A stretch of 35,836 nt of DNA from SVTX01 sp045660325 (GCA_045660325.1 JAZRDO010000029.1:1-35836); one strand, 5' to 3'. Positions 16,424-24,019 are shown, counted from the stretch's first letter. The notes: generated by a model not told the origin, from the sequence alone. A program made the numbers and translations.

Positions 16424-17719
16424 TTATTTTATAAGCTTACCGTCGTAGAGATTACCGCCCGACACGATTATAAGCTCGCTTTGAAGCAAATAAGGATATT
16501 TTTCCTCTGTTCCCTCGGGGATATAATCGCTGTCCTTGGCAATAACGTAACCGCTCGCGTAGCTTAATACCTTGATTCGTCTGAATTTCGCGTAATTTCC
16601 GCTCATAACGTATACGCCCGTGTAATCGGGATAGCCGTCACCGTCCGCATCAAGCTCAAGCACCGCGCTCTCGGGAACACGGAAGCCGCTGACGCTGGAC
16701 TTCAAAAATTTAATGCTGGTGTATCTTGAAACCTCGAAGCTCTTATCGATCTCACCGCTTGAAAACACGATAAATCCGGAGCCCGCATCCTCGGGCATCT
16801 CAATTCTCTCGACCGTCATAAGGGTCGGAGTATCGTCAACCTCGGAAAGAATAAGCCCGTAAATTCCTCCAACCTCAAAAAGCTGGGAGTTCGTATAGGT
16901 TATCGGCACCGCGAGATACCACTTGGAGCTATATACACGCTTCGCAGCCACGTTCTTGTGCTCAGTAAGCTGAACGTTCTTGATGCTCTCGCGGAACTGC
17001 TCCGCCGTCATCGTCATAACGTCGGTATACCTGAACGCATCCTCGTATCCGTCCGCATATCTGTACACGTGACATGACACGTCGTTTCTTACAGTCCTTG
17101 AGCCCGTGGAATATCCGTCGATAAGCGCATTCTTTTCGGCGATAAGCTCTGAGAGTGTATCGCGAAGGGATGCAAGCTTGCCCGTGATCATCTGCTGCTG
17201 ATTCATAAAATCAAGCATCTGCTCGCCGTTTACCGTCGCGGCGGGATAATTGTTACCCGACACCGAGGAGATAAACGCGTAATACGAGCTGCTTATCGAA
17301 GAATTCACTCTGTCAATATCCTGAACACGAAGCTCACTGTCAAAGCTATCCGTCAAGGTGTCTATCCTGTCCATAATACCGTTAAGCTCGCCCTGCGCGT
17401 TCGCCTTCATTACCTCACCCGAAATATTCGTCCTGTGAAGCCTCAGATATTCCTTGCCGACGGGAATTTTCTCACCGCTTAAAACCAAAAGCTCAGCGAT
17501 CTCGTTGTCCGAGGAATAAACAAGCTCCTCGTCTCGGTAAACGTAACCGTGAAGGTTGAGATAGTTCTCATCCGTTACGAGCTGCGTCTTGATAAGAGAA
17601 ACCTTCGTTCCCGCCTCTCCAAAAATTTGAAATACAAAATACACAAGCAAAATTATGAGAAGAACCGTGGTGACGATACCAAGACGGGCTTTATATTTCT
17701 GTCTTTTGCTCTCCCCCAT
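16424..17719 (-). CDS. HlyD-like membrane-anchored protein of the division cluster
   Basis: 431 residues from ATG 17719, chosen because GGAGG lies 5-6 bases upstream; ATG 17743 has no usable SD. One N-terminal membrane helix (about 13-33) is followed by a large outside domain. The layout resembles HlyD-type adaptor proteins: a beta segment (LNLHGYVYRDEELVYS...GEKIPVGKEY), a helical, probably coiled-coil stretch (about 95-190, with NGIMDRIDTLTDS and ASLRDTLSELIAEKNAL), and a beta-rich C-terminus with VPESAVLELDADGDGYPDYTGVYVMSG. The DADGDGYPD stretch is EF-hand-like. No partner ABC transporter lies next to it. It is 18 bases upstream of yggS and probably co-transcribed with sepF. Function unknown. 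Confidence 0.7.
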   Translation of the reverse strand: MGESKRQKYKARLGIVTTVLLIILLVYFVFQIFGEAGTKVSLIKTQLVTDENYLNLHGYVYRDEELVYSSDNEIAELLVLSGEKIPVGKEYLRLHRTNISGEVMKANAQGELNGIMDRIDTLTDSFDSELRVQDIDRVNSSISSSYYAFISSVSGNNYPAATVNGEQMLDFMNQQQMITGKLASLRDTLSELIAEKNALIDGYSTGSRTVRNDVSCHVYRYADGYEDAFRYTDVMTMTAEQFRESIKNVQLTEHKNVAAKRVYSSKWYLAVPITYTNSQLFEVGGIYGLILSEVDDTPTLMTVERIEMPEDAGSGFIVFSSGEIDKSFEVSRYTSIKFLKSSVSGFRVPESAVLELDADGDGYPDYTGVYVMSGNYAKFRRIKVLSYASGYVIAKDSDYIPEGTEEKYPYLLQSELIIVSGGNLYDGKLIK

Positions 17720-17764
17720 TTTTGCCTCCGTAAAATTTGTCATCCTGATTTTTGTACAAATTAT

Positions 17765-17793
17765 ATTATAACATATTATTCTTAATTATTAAA
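17765..17793 (-). promoter_or_regulatory. Possible promoter of the hlyD-like/yggS/sepF cluster
   Basis: Minus strand TATAAT (17765-17770) with a weak TTTAAT (17788-17793) 17 bases upstream, inside the last codons of miaA. The region is AT-rich, so chance matches are likely. Confidence 0.35.
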
Positions 17794-18735
17794 GTATTTT
17801 TCCGAAATGTTTACAATATTTTCAAATGTTTTAGCGCCAAAATCGTCATCCATTAAGATTTTCTCGCAATACGGTCTTTGTGAGAACCACGTATTCTGTC
17901 TTTTCGCATATTTTCTGGTCGCGGTCTTGAGCCTTTCAATGCAATTTTCAAGAGAATCGTTGCCCTCAATGTACGGCAAAAGCTCCTTGTAGCCTATCGC
18001 CTGCGCCGCGGTAGAATTCTTCTCGAACACTCCCGCCTCGTAAAGCCGTCTCGTTTCCTCAACGAGCCCCTGCTCTACCATAATATCCACACGGCGCTCA
18101 ATACGTCCGTAAAGAATATCTCGGTTTTGGTAATAGGTGTATATTATTTTGCTCTCGTACTTGTCCGAGAACGCGGAATTTTCAAGATCGACCTCGCTCT
18201 TTTTTCTTCCCGTTGCCTTGATTATCTCAAGCGCGCGGATAACTCGCTTGACGTTATTTTTGTGGATCGCGTCTGCGCTCTCGGGATCAAGTTCGCGAAG
18301 CATATCGTGTAATTTATCAATACCGCCCTCTTCCTTTGAGATCTCCGTAAGAGATGCGCGATAATCCATATCGCAGGAGGCTTCGTCGCTGTTTCCGCCA
18401 CGAAGAAATCTGTCAAGATAAAGTCCCGTTCCGCCGCAAAAGATGGGCTTTTTCCCGCGAGATACGATATCATTTACGACCGCATCGGCATCCTTTACGT
18501 AATCCGCGCAGGAGTACGCAACGTAAGGAGACAAAAAGTCAGTCATATGATGGGGCGCCGCCGCCCTTTCCTCGTCAGTGGGCTTGGCGGTTCCGATATT
18601 CATTTCCTTGTAGATCTGCATTGAATCGCAGCAAACTATCTCGCCGCCGATCCTTTTTGCAAGCTCGATCGCAAGCGCGGTCTTTCCGCTCGCCGTAGGA
18701 CCTACGACACCGTAAATTTTTATTTTTTCACTCAT
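17782..18735 (-). CDS. miaA: tRNA dimethylallyltransferase
   Basis: Adds a dimethylallyl group to A37 of tRNAs reading codons that start with U. 317 residues from ATG 18735; the longer frame begins with GTG and has no SD. P-loop GPTASGKT (12-19), the DSMQIYKEMNIGTAKP block (37-52), and later ALEIIKATGRKKSE and RRVDIMVEQGLVEE are all MiaA hallmarks; AAQAIGYKEL and KRQNTWF close the active region. It is the partner in function of the tRNA-Leu(CAA) encoded nearby, a likely A37 substrate class. queA, another tRNA modification gene, lies upstream on the same strand. Confidence 0.95.
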   Translation of the reverse strand: MSEKIKIYGVVGPTASGKTALAIELAKRIGGEIVCCDSMQIYKEMNIGTAKPTDEERAAAPHHMTDFLSPYVAYSCADYVKDADAVVNDIVSRGKKPIFCGGTGLYLDRFLRGGNSDEASCDMDYRASLTEISKEEGGIDKLHDMLRELDPESADAIHKNNVKRVIRALEIIKATGRKKSEVDLENSAFSDKYESKIIYTYYQNRDILYGRIERRVDIMVEQGLVEETRRLYEAGVFEKNSTAAQAIGYKELLPYIEGNDSLENCIERLKTATRKYAKRQNTWFSQRPYCEKILMDDDFGAKTFENIVNISEKYFNN

Positions 18736-18769
18736 ATTCTTATCACTCTGCACTTAAAAAATTAACATT

Positions 18770-18911
18770 ATCTCCGCTATGCTCGCGGAACGCGTGATAT
18801 GGGTGCTGGTCAGGAGAAATTTCGCAAGACAAGGCGTAAAGGCGCAAGGAAGGCAAAGGTGTAGTTACCTACTCCGAGCCGACCGCGTCGCCCGACAACG
18901 CAGTATTGCGG
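18770..18911. repeat. Unassigned GC-rich intergenic element between queA and miaA
   Basis: About 140 bases with no convincing gene, more GC-rich than other gaps here. It begins with CCGCTATGCTCGCG and ends with a stretch whose complement reads CCGCAATACTGCG, giving imperfect terminal inverted repeats. Inside are AGGCGTAAAGGCGCAAGG-type runs and AGGTGTAGTTACCT, a small palindrome. It looks like a dispersed intergenic repeat or a structured RNA rather than random spacer. Only one copy is in the window, so the repeat nature is inferred. Confidence 0.4.
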
Positions 18912-18914
18912 AAT

Positions 18915-19997
18915 TTATACGATCAGCATTGCATCGCCGAAAGAAAAGAATCTATACTCCTCTTCAACCGCCGTTTTGTATGCCTCCATAACCTTTTCCT
19001 GATCGTAAAAGGCGGAAACAAGCATAATAAGTGTGCTCTCGGGCAGGTGGAAGTTGGTTATTAACGCGTCAACCGCCTTGAACTTGTAGCCGGGATAAAT
19101 GAAAATTCCCGTATCTCCGCTCATAGCCTGAACTCTGCCGTCGGGAGTGGAAACACTCTCGATTGTACGGCAGGAGGTCGTGCCTACACATATTACTCTA
19201 CCGCCGTTTGCACGGCACTCGTTGATAATTCTTGCGCTCTCCTCGGATACCGAAATGTACTCGGTATGCATTACGTGAGCATCGATCCTGTCCTCCTTAA
19301 CGGGACGGAACGTGCCAAGTCCAACGTGGAGCATAACGGGTGCTATCTTGATTCCCTTCTCTCGAATTTTCTCTAAAAGCTCGGGAGTAAAATGCAAGCC
19401 CGCCGTGGGAGCCGCAGCGCTTCCTTCTGTCTTGGCGTAAACTGTCTGGTAACGGCTGTTATCGGAAAGTCTCTCCGTAATATAGGGCGGCAGGGGCATA
19501 AGTCCGATAAGATTGAGAATATTGTAAATGTTCTCGTATCTTTCTCTGTCATAATCAAACTTTATGTATCTGTTGCCCTCTTCGGTAATTTCCGCAACCT
19601 CGCCACGAAGAAGTCCCTCGCCAAAAACAAGCTTCATTCCAACCTTTGCTCTCTTACCGGGCTTAACCAAGCATTCCCAGGTATCAAGCTCCTTCTGGCG
19701 AAGAAGCAAAAGCTCAATATTCGCTTCTTCTCTGCCCTCAACGTGACCGTAAATTCTCGCGGGAATAACCTTTGAATTGTTGATAACGAGCACGTCTCCC
19801 TCGCGAAGATAATCGATAACGTCGTAAAAATGCTTATGGTCAATACTGCCAGCCGCTCTGTCGAGCACCATAAGACGGCTTGTATCTCTCTCCGCCATAG
19901 GATGCTGCGCGATAAGTCTCTCGGGCAGATCGTAATAAAAGTCCGAGCGCAAAAGATCGGTCGGAGCCTTTTCGTTGATAATAACCTTATTTTCCAT
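18915..19997 (-). CDS. queA: S-adenosylmethionine:tRNA ribosyltransferase-isomerase
   Basis: Makes epoxyqueuosine on tRNAs with GUN anticodons by transferring the ribosyl part of SAM to 7-aminomethyl-7-deazaguanine. 360 residues, slightly longer than the usual 340-350 because of about 15 extra N-terminal residues. Family blocks: FYYDLPERLIAQHP, HKHFYDVIDYLREGDVLVINNSKVIPARI, SAAAPTAGLHFTPELLEKI, LHVGLGTFRPV, and ITNFHLPESTLIMLVSAF. ATG 19997 is the first codon after a purine-rich GAGAG stretch (weak SD). No other queuosine genes are in the window, so the precursor may be imported or made elsewhere. Confidence 0.95.
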   Translation of the reverse strand: MENKVIINEKAPTDLLRSDFYYDLPERLIAQHPMAERDTSRLMVLDRAAGSIDHKHFYDVIDYLREGDVLVINNSKVIPARIYGHVEGREEANIELLLLRQKELDTWECLVKPGKRAKVGMKLVFGEGLLRGEVAEITEEGNRYIKFDYDRERYENIYNILNLIGLMPLPPYITERLSDNSRYQTVYAKTEGSAAAPTAGLHFTPELLEKIREKGIKIAPVMLHVGLGTFRPVKEDRIDAHVMHTEYISVSEESARIINECRANGGRVICVGTTSCRTIESVSTPDGRVQAMSGDTGIFIYPGYKFKAVDALITNFHLPESTLIMLVSAFYDQEKVMEAYKTAVEEEYRFFSFGDAMLIV

Positions 19998-20072
19998 GCT
20001 TTTCTCTCTATTTCCTGTTTTTTATTTTCTCATAAATTTTGTGTAAGGTAGCGCAAATGCGACACAAGGCTA

Positions 20073-20101
20073 TTGACAAACCGTAAAAAATGTGGTATTG
20101 T
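20073..20101 (+). promoter_or_regulatory. Promoter of the dapAB transcript
   Basis: TTGACA (20073-20078), 17-nt spacer, TATTGT (20096-20101). The lysine riboswitch begins about 30 bases downstream. Just before the promoter lies an imperfect hairpin sequence, TTGTG (20039-20043) to CACAA (20063-20067) with an inner CGCA-AA-TGCG. Confidence 0.8.
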
Positions 20102-20131
20102 AAATATACAGTAATTTTGCATATACTGTTT

Positions 20132-20296
20132 GATAGAGGCGCGTATCATAACCCCCAAGGATCAAGGCAGCCGAAGCCGATTGAGATCTTTATGCGGAGT
20201 ATGGAACGCCGAGGTGTAGCCCCGTACGGCACGGGCTATATCGGTCGCCCGGTTAATAGCCTGTCGACTGTCATCTTTTTAAGATGGAGCGCTATC
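20132..20296 (+). promoter_or_regulatory. Lysine riboswitch (L box)
   Basis: The leader starts GATAGAGGCGCG and closes GGAGCGCTATC, pairing GATAG (20132-20136) with CTATC (20292-20296) as helix P1, the conserved edges of the lysine riboswitch. Between them are other conserved stretches: GCCGAAG/GCCGAGG, the GC-rich hairpin CCCCGTACGGCACGGG, and GCCTGTCGACTGTC. Known lysine riboswitches bind lysine and stop transcription or translation. Its place before dapA, the entry step to lysine and diaminopimelate, fits exactly. Small open frames across it are not genes. Confidence 0.9.
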
Positions 20297-20369
20297 CGTT
20301 TGCTTTGTTTATTATAGCACAAAGAAGAATTTTTTTCAAGTACTATTATATATAAAAACAAATGGGATT

Positions 20370-20392
20370 CCGGCGCTTTTGCCGGTTTTTTT
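20370..20392 (+). terminator. Riboswitch-controlled terminator before dapA
   Basis: The stem CCGGC (20370-20374) / GCCGG (20381-20385) is followed by seven T's, 33 bases before the dapA start. This is the likely expression platform: lysine-bound aptamer would allow the terminator to form. The competing antiterminator is not obvious by eye. Confidence 0.7.
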
Positions 20393-20424
20393 ATTTATTT
20401 TTCTCACTTGAAGGAGACTTTACC

Positions 20425-21321
20425 ATGAGCAAGCTTAAGAAAAGCATTTTTACAGGCGCGGCAACTGCAATCGTTACACCGTTCAAGGATAATCAGGTGG
20501 ACTACGAGGCGTTTGGCGAGCTTATTGAATTTCAGATAAACGGCGGAATCGACGCCCTCGTTGTCGCAGGCACGACGGGCGAGGCAAGCACGCTTACACA
20601 CGAGGAACACTGCGGAGTTATCGCCTATGCGGTCGAGAAGGTAGATGGACGCGTTCCCGTTATCGCGGGTACGGGCTCAAACGATACCGCGTACGGAATC
20701 GAGCTTTCAAAATTCGCGTGTGATGCGGGCTGCGACGGACTTCTCGTCGTTACCCCCTACTACAACAAGGCAACGCCTAAGGGACTTATAAAGAACTTCC
20801 TTATGACCGCCGACGCGGTAGATAAGCCCATAATTCTTTACAACGTACCCTCAAGAACGGGCTGTAATATCACTATGCCCGTTTACCGCGAGCTTGCAAA
20901 GCACGAAAATATCGTCGCGACCAAGGAGGCCTCGGGCAACCTCTCGCTTATAGCGCAGATCGCTGACGAATGCGGTGATTCTCTTGACATATACTCCGGC
21001 AACGACGACCAGGTGCTCCCCATCCTCTCTCTCGGAGGAAAGGGCGTTATCTCGGTATTCTCGAATCTCCTCCCCCGCGAAATGCATAACCTCTGCAAGT
21101 CCTTCTTCGACGGAGATATCGCAACGAGCCGTAAATTGCAGCTCGACTACTTAAAGCTTATGAATTCCCTCTTTATTGAGGTCAACCCCGTACCCGTCAA
21201 GACTGCGTGCGGAATCATGGGACTTTGCTCGGATGAAATGCGACTTCCCCTGTGCGAAATGGAGGATGCAAACCGTGAAAAGCTCATTTCCGTAATGAAG
21301 GAATATTCCCTTATAAAATAA
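20425..21321 (+). CDS. dapA: 4-hydroxy-tetrahydrodipicolinate synthase
   Basis: Condenses pyruvate with aspartate semialdehyde, the committed step to diaminopimelate and lysine. 298 residues. Schiff-base Lys167 (VATKEASGN), Tyr139 (ILYNVPSRTG) and the threonines in AGTTGEASTL are all present. ATG 20425 follows AAGGAG (20411-20416) at 8 bases; a longer frame starting at 20362 runs through the riboswitch terminator and is rejected. It is followed by dapB after 31 bases and is controlled by the upstream lysine riboswitch. Confidence 0.97.
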   Translation: MSKLKKSIFTGAATAIVTPFKDNQVDYEAFGELIEFQINGGIDALVVAGTTGEASTLTHEEHCGVIAYAVEKVDGRVPVIAGTGSNDTAYGIELSKFACDAGCDGLLVVTPYYNKATPKGLIKNFLMTADAVDKPIILYNVPSRTGCNITMPVYRELAKHENIVATKEASGNLSLIAQIADECGDSLDIYSGNDDQVLPILSLGGKGVISVFSNLLPREMHNLCKSFFDGDIATSRKLQLDYLKLMNSLFIEVNPVPVKTACGIMGLCSDEMRLPLCEMEDANREKLISVMKEYSLIK

Positions 21322-21352
21322 GACAAAATCCTAAACGAAAGGACCTTTGAAA

Positions 21353-22108
21353 ATGACAAAGATTTTGCTCTCGGGCTGCTTTGGAAGAATGGGTGGCGCG
21401 ATCATTGACTCCGCCCGCGAAAACAATAGAATAGAAATAATTTCAGGCGTCGATATAGCCGACGGAGAAAGCTCCTTCCCCGTATATAAAAGCATTTTTG
21501 ATAACGTCGAGCGCCCCGACGTAATAGTTGATTTTTCGCATCACACCTCCCTTCCCGCAATTATGGAATATGCCGCGAAAAACGGCATCCCCGCGGTTAT
21601 CGCAACTACGGGACACACCGACGAAGAGCTCGAAACTATGAGAGAGGCGGCAGAAAAAACCCCCGTATTTTTCTCGAGAAACATGTCGATCGGCGTAAAT
21701 CTCCTGATCGCCCTCTCCCGCAAGGCGTCCGAATTTTTAGGCGTTGATTATGATATTGAGATCATTGAAAAGCATCACAGAAACAAGCTCGATGCTCCCT
21801 CGGGCACGGCTCTTATGATAGCCGATGCGATTGCCGAAACACGCGAATCGACAAATTACGTGTACGACAGACACGAAAAGCGCGAGAAGCGTTCCGCCGA
21901 GGAGATCGGCATCCACGCGGTACGCGGTGGCTCGATTATCGGTGAGCACGAGGTCATCTTCGCAGGTCGCGACGAGGTAATTACCATCTCCCACTCCGCC
22001 GCATCCCGTACCCTCTTTGCCGCAGGCGCAATCAAAGCGGCAGAATTTATCATAGGCAAAGAGCCCGGACTTTACAGCATGGATGATATGCTGAATGGGG
22101 TGATATAA
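21353..22108 (+). CDS. dapB: 4-hydroxy-tetrahydrodipicolinate reductase
   Basis: Reduces the dapA product with NAD(P)H. 251 residues from ATG 21353, with AAAGGA upstream; the frame's upstream TTG is not needed. N-terminal nucleotide-binding loop GCFGRMG (8-14), catalytic HHRNK (141-145) and DAPSGTA (147-153), then the C-terminal VRGGSIIGEHEVIFAG. It shares the riboswitch-controlled transcript with dapA, and a hairpin terminator follows. Confidence 0.97.
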   Translation: MTKILLSGCFGRMGGAIIDSARENNRIEIISGVDIADGESSFPVYKSIFDNVERPDVIVDFSHHTSLPAIMEYAAKNGIPAVIATTGHTDEELETMREAAEKTPVFFSRNMSIGVNLLIALSRKASEFLGVDYDIEIIEKHHRNKLDAPSGTALMIADAIAETRESTNYVYDRHEKREKRSAEEIGIHAVRGGSIIGEHEVIFAGRDEVITISHSAASRTLFAAGAIKAAEFIIGKEPGLYSMDDMLNGVI

Positions 22109-22119
22109 AGCAAAATTGA

Positions 22120-22144
22120 GCGCGGAGTCAAACAAACTCCGCGC
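22120..22144 (+). terminator. Hairpin terminator after dapB
   Basis: A 9-bp perfect stem, GCGCGGAGT (22120-22128) / ACTCCGCGC (22136-22144), with a seven-base loop. The T-tract after it is interrupted (CGATTTTACCACTTTT), so termination may be moderate. Confidence 0.65.
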
Positions 22145-22187
22145 CGATTTTACCACTTTTATGTGATTAAAAATTTTCAAAACCCTA

Positions 22188-22216
22188 TTGACTAATTAAA
22201 ATTTGTATGATATAAT
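22188..22216 (+). promoter_or_regulatory. Promoter of tRNA-Leu
   Basis: TTGACT (22188-22193), 17-nt spacer, TATAAT (22211-22216), 25 bases before the mature tRNA 5' end. Confidence 0.85.
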
Positions 22217-22241
22217 CATTAAGTCGCAAAAATGCGACGAT

Positions 22242-22328
22242 GCCGGAATGATGGAATTGGCAGACGTGCCGGACTCAAAATCCGGTGGTAGCGATACCGT
22301 GCGGGTTCGACCCCCGCTTCCGGCACCA
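22242..22328 (+). tRNA. tRNA-Leu (anticodon CAA)
   Basis: 87 bases including an encoded 3' CCA (22326-22328). Acceptor stem GCCGGAA / TTCCGGC; anticodon arm with loop CTCAAAA, anticodon CAA reading UUG; long variable arm GGTAGCGATACC, typical of tRNA-Leu; T-arm GCGGGTTCGACCCCCGC. It has its own promoter and is followed by a strong hairpin terminator. The antisense strand gives a familiar spurious protein. Confidence 0.97.
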
Positions 22329-22338
22329 AAACAAAAAA

Positions 22339-22364
22339 GAACACCCTCTTGGGTGTTCTTTTTT
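22339..22364. terminator. Terminator of tRNA-Leu
   Basis: GAACACCC (22339-22346), loop TCTT, GGGTGTTC (22351-22358), then TTTTTT; an A run on the left makes it bidirectional. Its right arm is also the beginning of the 165-bp tandem repeat. Confidence 0.88.
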
Positions 22365-22731
22365 GTTTTCGGCAGCGGTTGCGAGAACCCGCAGAAAAAT
22401 CAACCGTCGACGTTAGACGGTTGGTTTTTGTTGCGAAGAAACAAAGTTTCTTGCTTTGCGACATTTGATGTCGCGGAAGCGACGGCGCAAAGCTCGGTTC
22501 GACCTCCCGCGCTATCGGTGTTCTTTTTTGTTTTCGGCAGCGGACGGGAGAACCCACAGAAAAACCAACCGTCGACGTTAGGCGGTTGGTTTTTGTTGCG
22601 AAGAAACAAAGTTTCTTGCTTTGCGACATTTGATGTCACGGAAGCGACGGCGCAAAGCTCGGTTCGACCCCCGCACCTATCGGTGTTCTTTTTTGTTTTC
22701 GGCAGCGGACGGGAGAACCCGCAGAAAAATC
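22352..22731. repeat. 165-bp tandem repeat array downstream of tRNA-Leu
   Basis: Two full units (22352-22516 and 22517-22681) and a partial third (22682 to about 22731), with a few substitutions between them. Each unit starts with GGTGTTCTTTTTTGTTTTC, the right arm of the tRNA terminator. It then has a hairpin AACCGTC..GACGGTT followed by a T run (a terminator look-alike), small palindromes AAGAAAC-AAA-GTTTCTT, GACAT-TTG-ATGTC and GTCGC-GGAA-GCGAC, and ends with a copy of the tRNA T-arm. GGTTCGACCCCCGC in the tRNA (22304-22317) recurs exactly at 22661-22674, and with one inserted T at 22496-22510. Because 165 is divisible by three, open frames run through it, but nothing supports a gene. This fills the 524-base gap between the tRNA and pfkA. 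Confidence 0.85.
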
Positions 22732-22735
22732 AAAT

Positions 22736-22762
22736 AGAAAAACCCGCCTACCAAGGCGGGTT
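22736..22762 (-). terminator. Distal hairpin terminator on the pfkA side
   Basis: A perfect 9-bp stem, AACCCGCCT (22741-22749) / AGGCGGGTT (22754-22762). On the minus strand the stem ends in TTTTTC. It is about 90 bases beyond the pfkA stop and ends the repeat array. Confidence 0.65.
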
Positions 22763-22814
22763 TCAATATTAGAAGTCCACATACTTTATATTTTTAAAAG
22801 CTAAATATGTTTCT

Positions 22815-22854
22815 CGGTGTGGCTTTTGTTCTGCACAAAAGGCACCGCTTTTTT
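22815..22854 (+). terminator. Long hairpin abutting the pfkA stop
   Basis: The left arm CGGTGTGGCTTTTGT pairs with ACAAAAGGCACCG, with two bulged bases, then CTTTTTT follows on the plus strand. The T run contains the pfkA stop codon. It would terminate plus-strand transcripts coming from the tRNA/repeat side; on the minus strand it could protect the pfkA 3' end. Confidence 0.55.
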
Positions 22855-23929
22855 ATTCGCAAATGTCGTAAGACATCTTATAAAGTCTCTCTATCTTCGC
22901 GTGTCTGTTTGCGCAAATAGTCTTCATTTCCTCAATTTCCTCTGCGCTGAAGCTATCAAGGTCGCCGTCCTTGAGTGTTCCCTTATACATACGGTCAAGC
23001 ACCAACGCGTAATTGATATCGATAGAAGTGATCTTACCGTTCTGGAAGCCGATAACCACGTTGCTCTTACCTTCAAGCAAGCAATCTACCGCGCGAGCGC
23101 CCATCTGAGTTGCTGTAAATCTGTCTCTAAGAGAGGGAGAACCGCCGCGCACCACGTGACCGAGTCGAGCAAATCTCGTATCGATTCCCGTTTCAGCGTT
23201 GAGCTTCTCAACGAATGCCTCGCTATAGCCCTCGCCAAGCTTCTTCGGGATACCCTCACTGAATACGCAAATAAGTCCGCGCTTGCCGTTATTTCTCGCT
23301 CTTTGAAGCACGGAAATAGCGTAATCCTCATCAAAATCCATTTCGGGAACCGCAATGATAACCGCCCCCGACGCGATACCCGCGTAAAGCGCAATGTTAC
23401 CGCAATCGCGTCCCATTACCTCAACCACGTTACATCTTGCATGGGACTCACATGTCTCGCGCAAGCTGTCCACAAGAGAAACGACCGTGTTCATCGCAGT
23501 ATCGAATCCGATAGTGTACTCGGATGCCGTAATGTCGTTGTCGATCGTACAGGGGATGCCGACCGAGGGAATTCCGTGGTTCGTAAGATCCGTCGCGCCT
23601 CTGAAGGTACCGTCACCACCAAGAACAACAACCGCATCAATGCCGTGCTCCTTACACGTAGCAACCGCCTTCTGCATGCCCTCCTCGGTCTTGAATTCGG
23701 GACAGCGGGAGGAATAAAGGATCGTTCCACCGTGAGTGATAATATTAGATACCGCATGAGTATCGAGAGGAATAATATTTCCGTTAATAAGTCCGTTATA
23801 TCCTTCGCGTATTCCTACAACCTCGATGCCCTCGCTCATAGCCTTTCTTGCCGCAGCTCTTATAGCCGCGTTCATACCGGGAGCGTCGCCACCCGAGGTA
23901 AGAATACCGATCTTCTTAAATTTTGCCAT
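22853..23929 (-). CDS. pfkA: ATP-dependent 6-phosphofructokinase
   Basis: Phosphorylates fructose 6-phosphate, the main control step of glycolysis. 358 residues, a little longer than the classic 320. GGDAPG (13-18) and GGDGT (104-108) bind the nucleotide; Gly rather than Asp in the GGDGT position points to ATP instead of pyrophosphate. TIDND (128-132) holds the catalytic Asp; MGRDCGNIAL, FSEGIPK and RLGHVVRGGSPS complete the family pattern. About 35 extra residues at the C-terminus (after VIGFQNGKI) are helical. ATG 23929 has AAGGAGG 10 bases upstream. Single-gene unit with its own promoter. Confidence 0.96.
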   Translation of the reverse strand: MAKFKKIGILTSGGDAPGMNAAIRAAARKAMSEGIEVVGIREGYNGLINGNIIPLDTHAVSNIITHGGTILYSSRCPEFKTEEGMQKAVATCKEHGIDAVVVLGGDGTFRGATDLTNHGIPSVGIPCTIDNDITASEYTIGFDTAMNTVVSLVDSLRETCESHARCNVVEVMGRDCGNIALYAGIASGAVIIAVPEMDFDEDYAISVLQRARNNGKRGLICVFSEGIPKKLGEGYSEAFVEKLNAETGIDTRFARLGHVVRGGSPSLRDRFTATQMGARAVDCLLEGKSNVVIGFQNGKITSIDINYALVLDRMYKGTLKDGDLDSFSAEEIEEMKTICANRHAKIERLYKMSYDICE

Positions 23930-23990
23930 ACTAAAAATGCCTCCTTATGACGAAAATGTATATTTTACGTCGAAAACACGAATATTATAT

Positions 23991-24019
23991 ATTTTAATAC
24001 ATTTTTACAAATAAATCAA
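23991..24019 (-). promoter_or_regulatory. Candidate pfkA promoter
   Basis: Minus strand TTGATT (24014-24019), 17-nt spacer, TAAAAT (23991-23996), 61 bases before the start codon. The gap to the next gene is very AT-rich. Confidence 0.55.

Noticed and set aside
20090..20317. 75-residue frame over the lysine riboswitch
   Set aside because: The region is the conserved aptamer; the frame has no SD and no recognisable product.
22203..22772. 189-residue plus-strand open frame (and minus-strand frames) across the tRNA and the 165-bp repeats
   Set aside because: It runs through tRNA-Leu, and its repeated peptide arises only because 165 is divisible by three. The antisense frame contains the well-known false peptide produced from tRNA-Leu. 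No SD.
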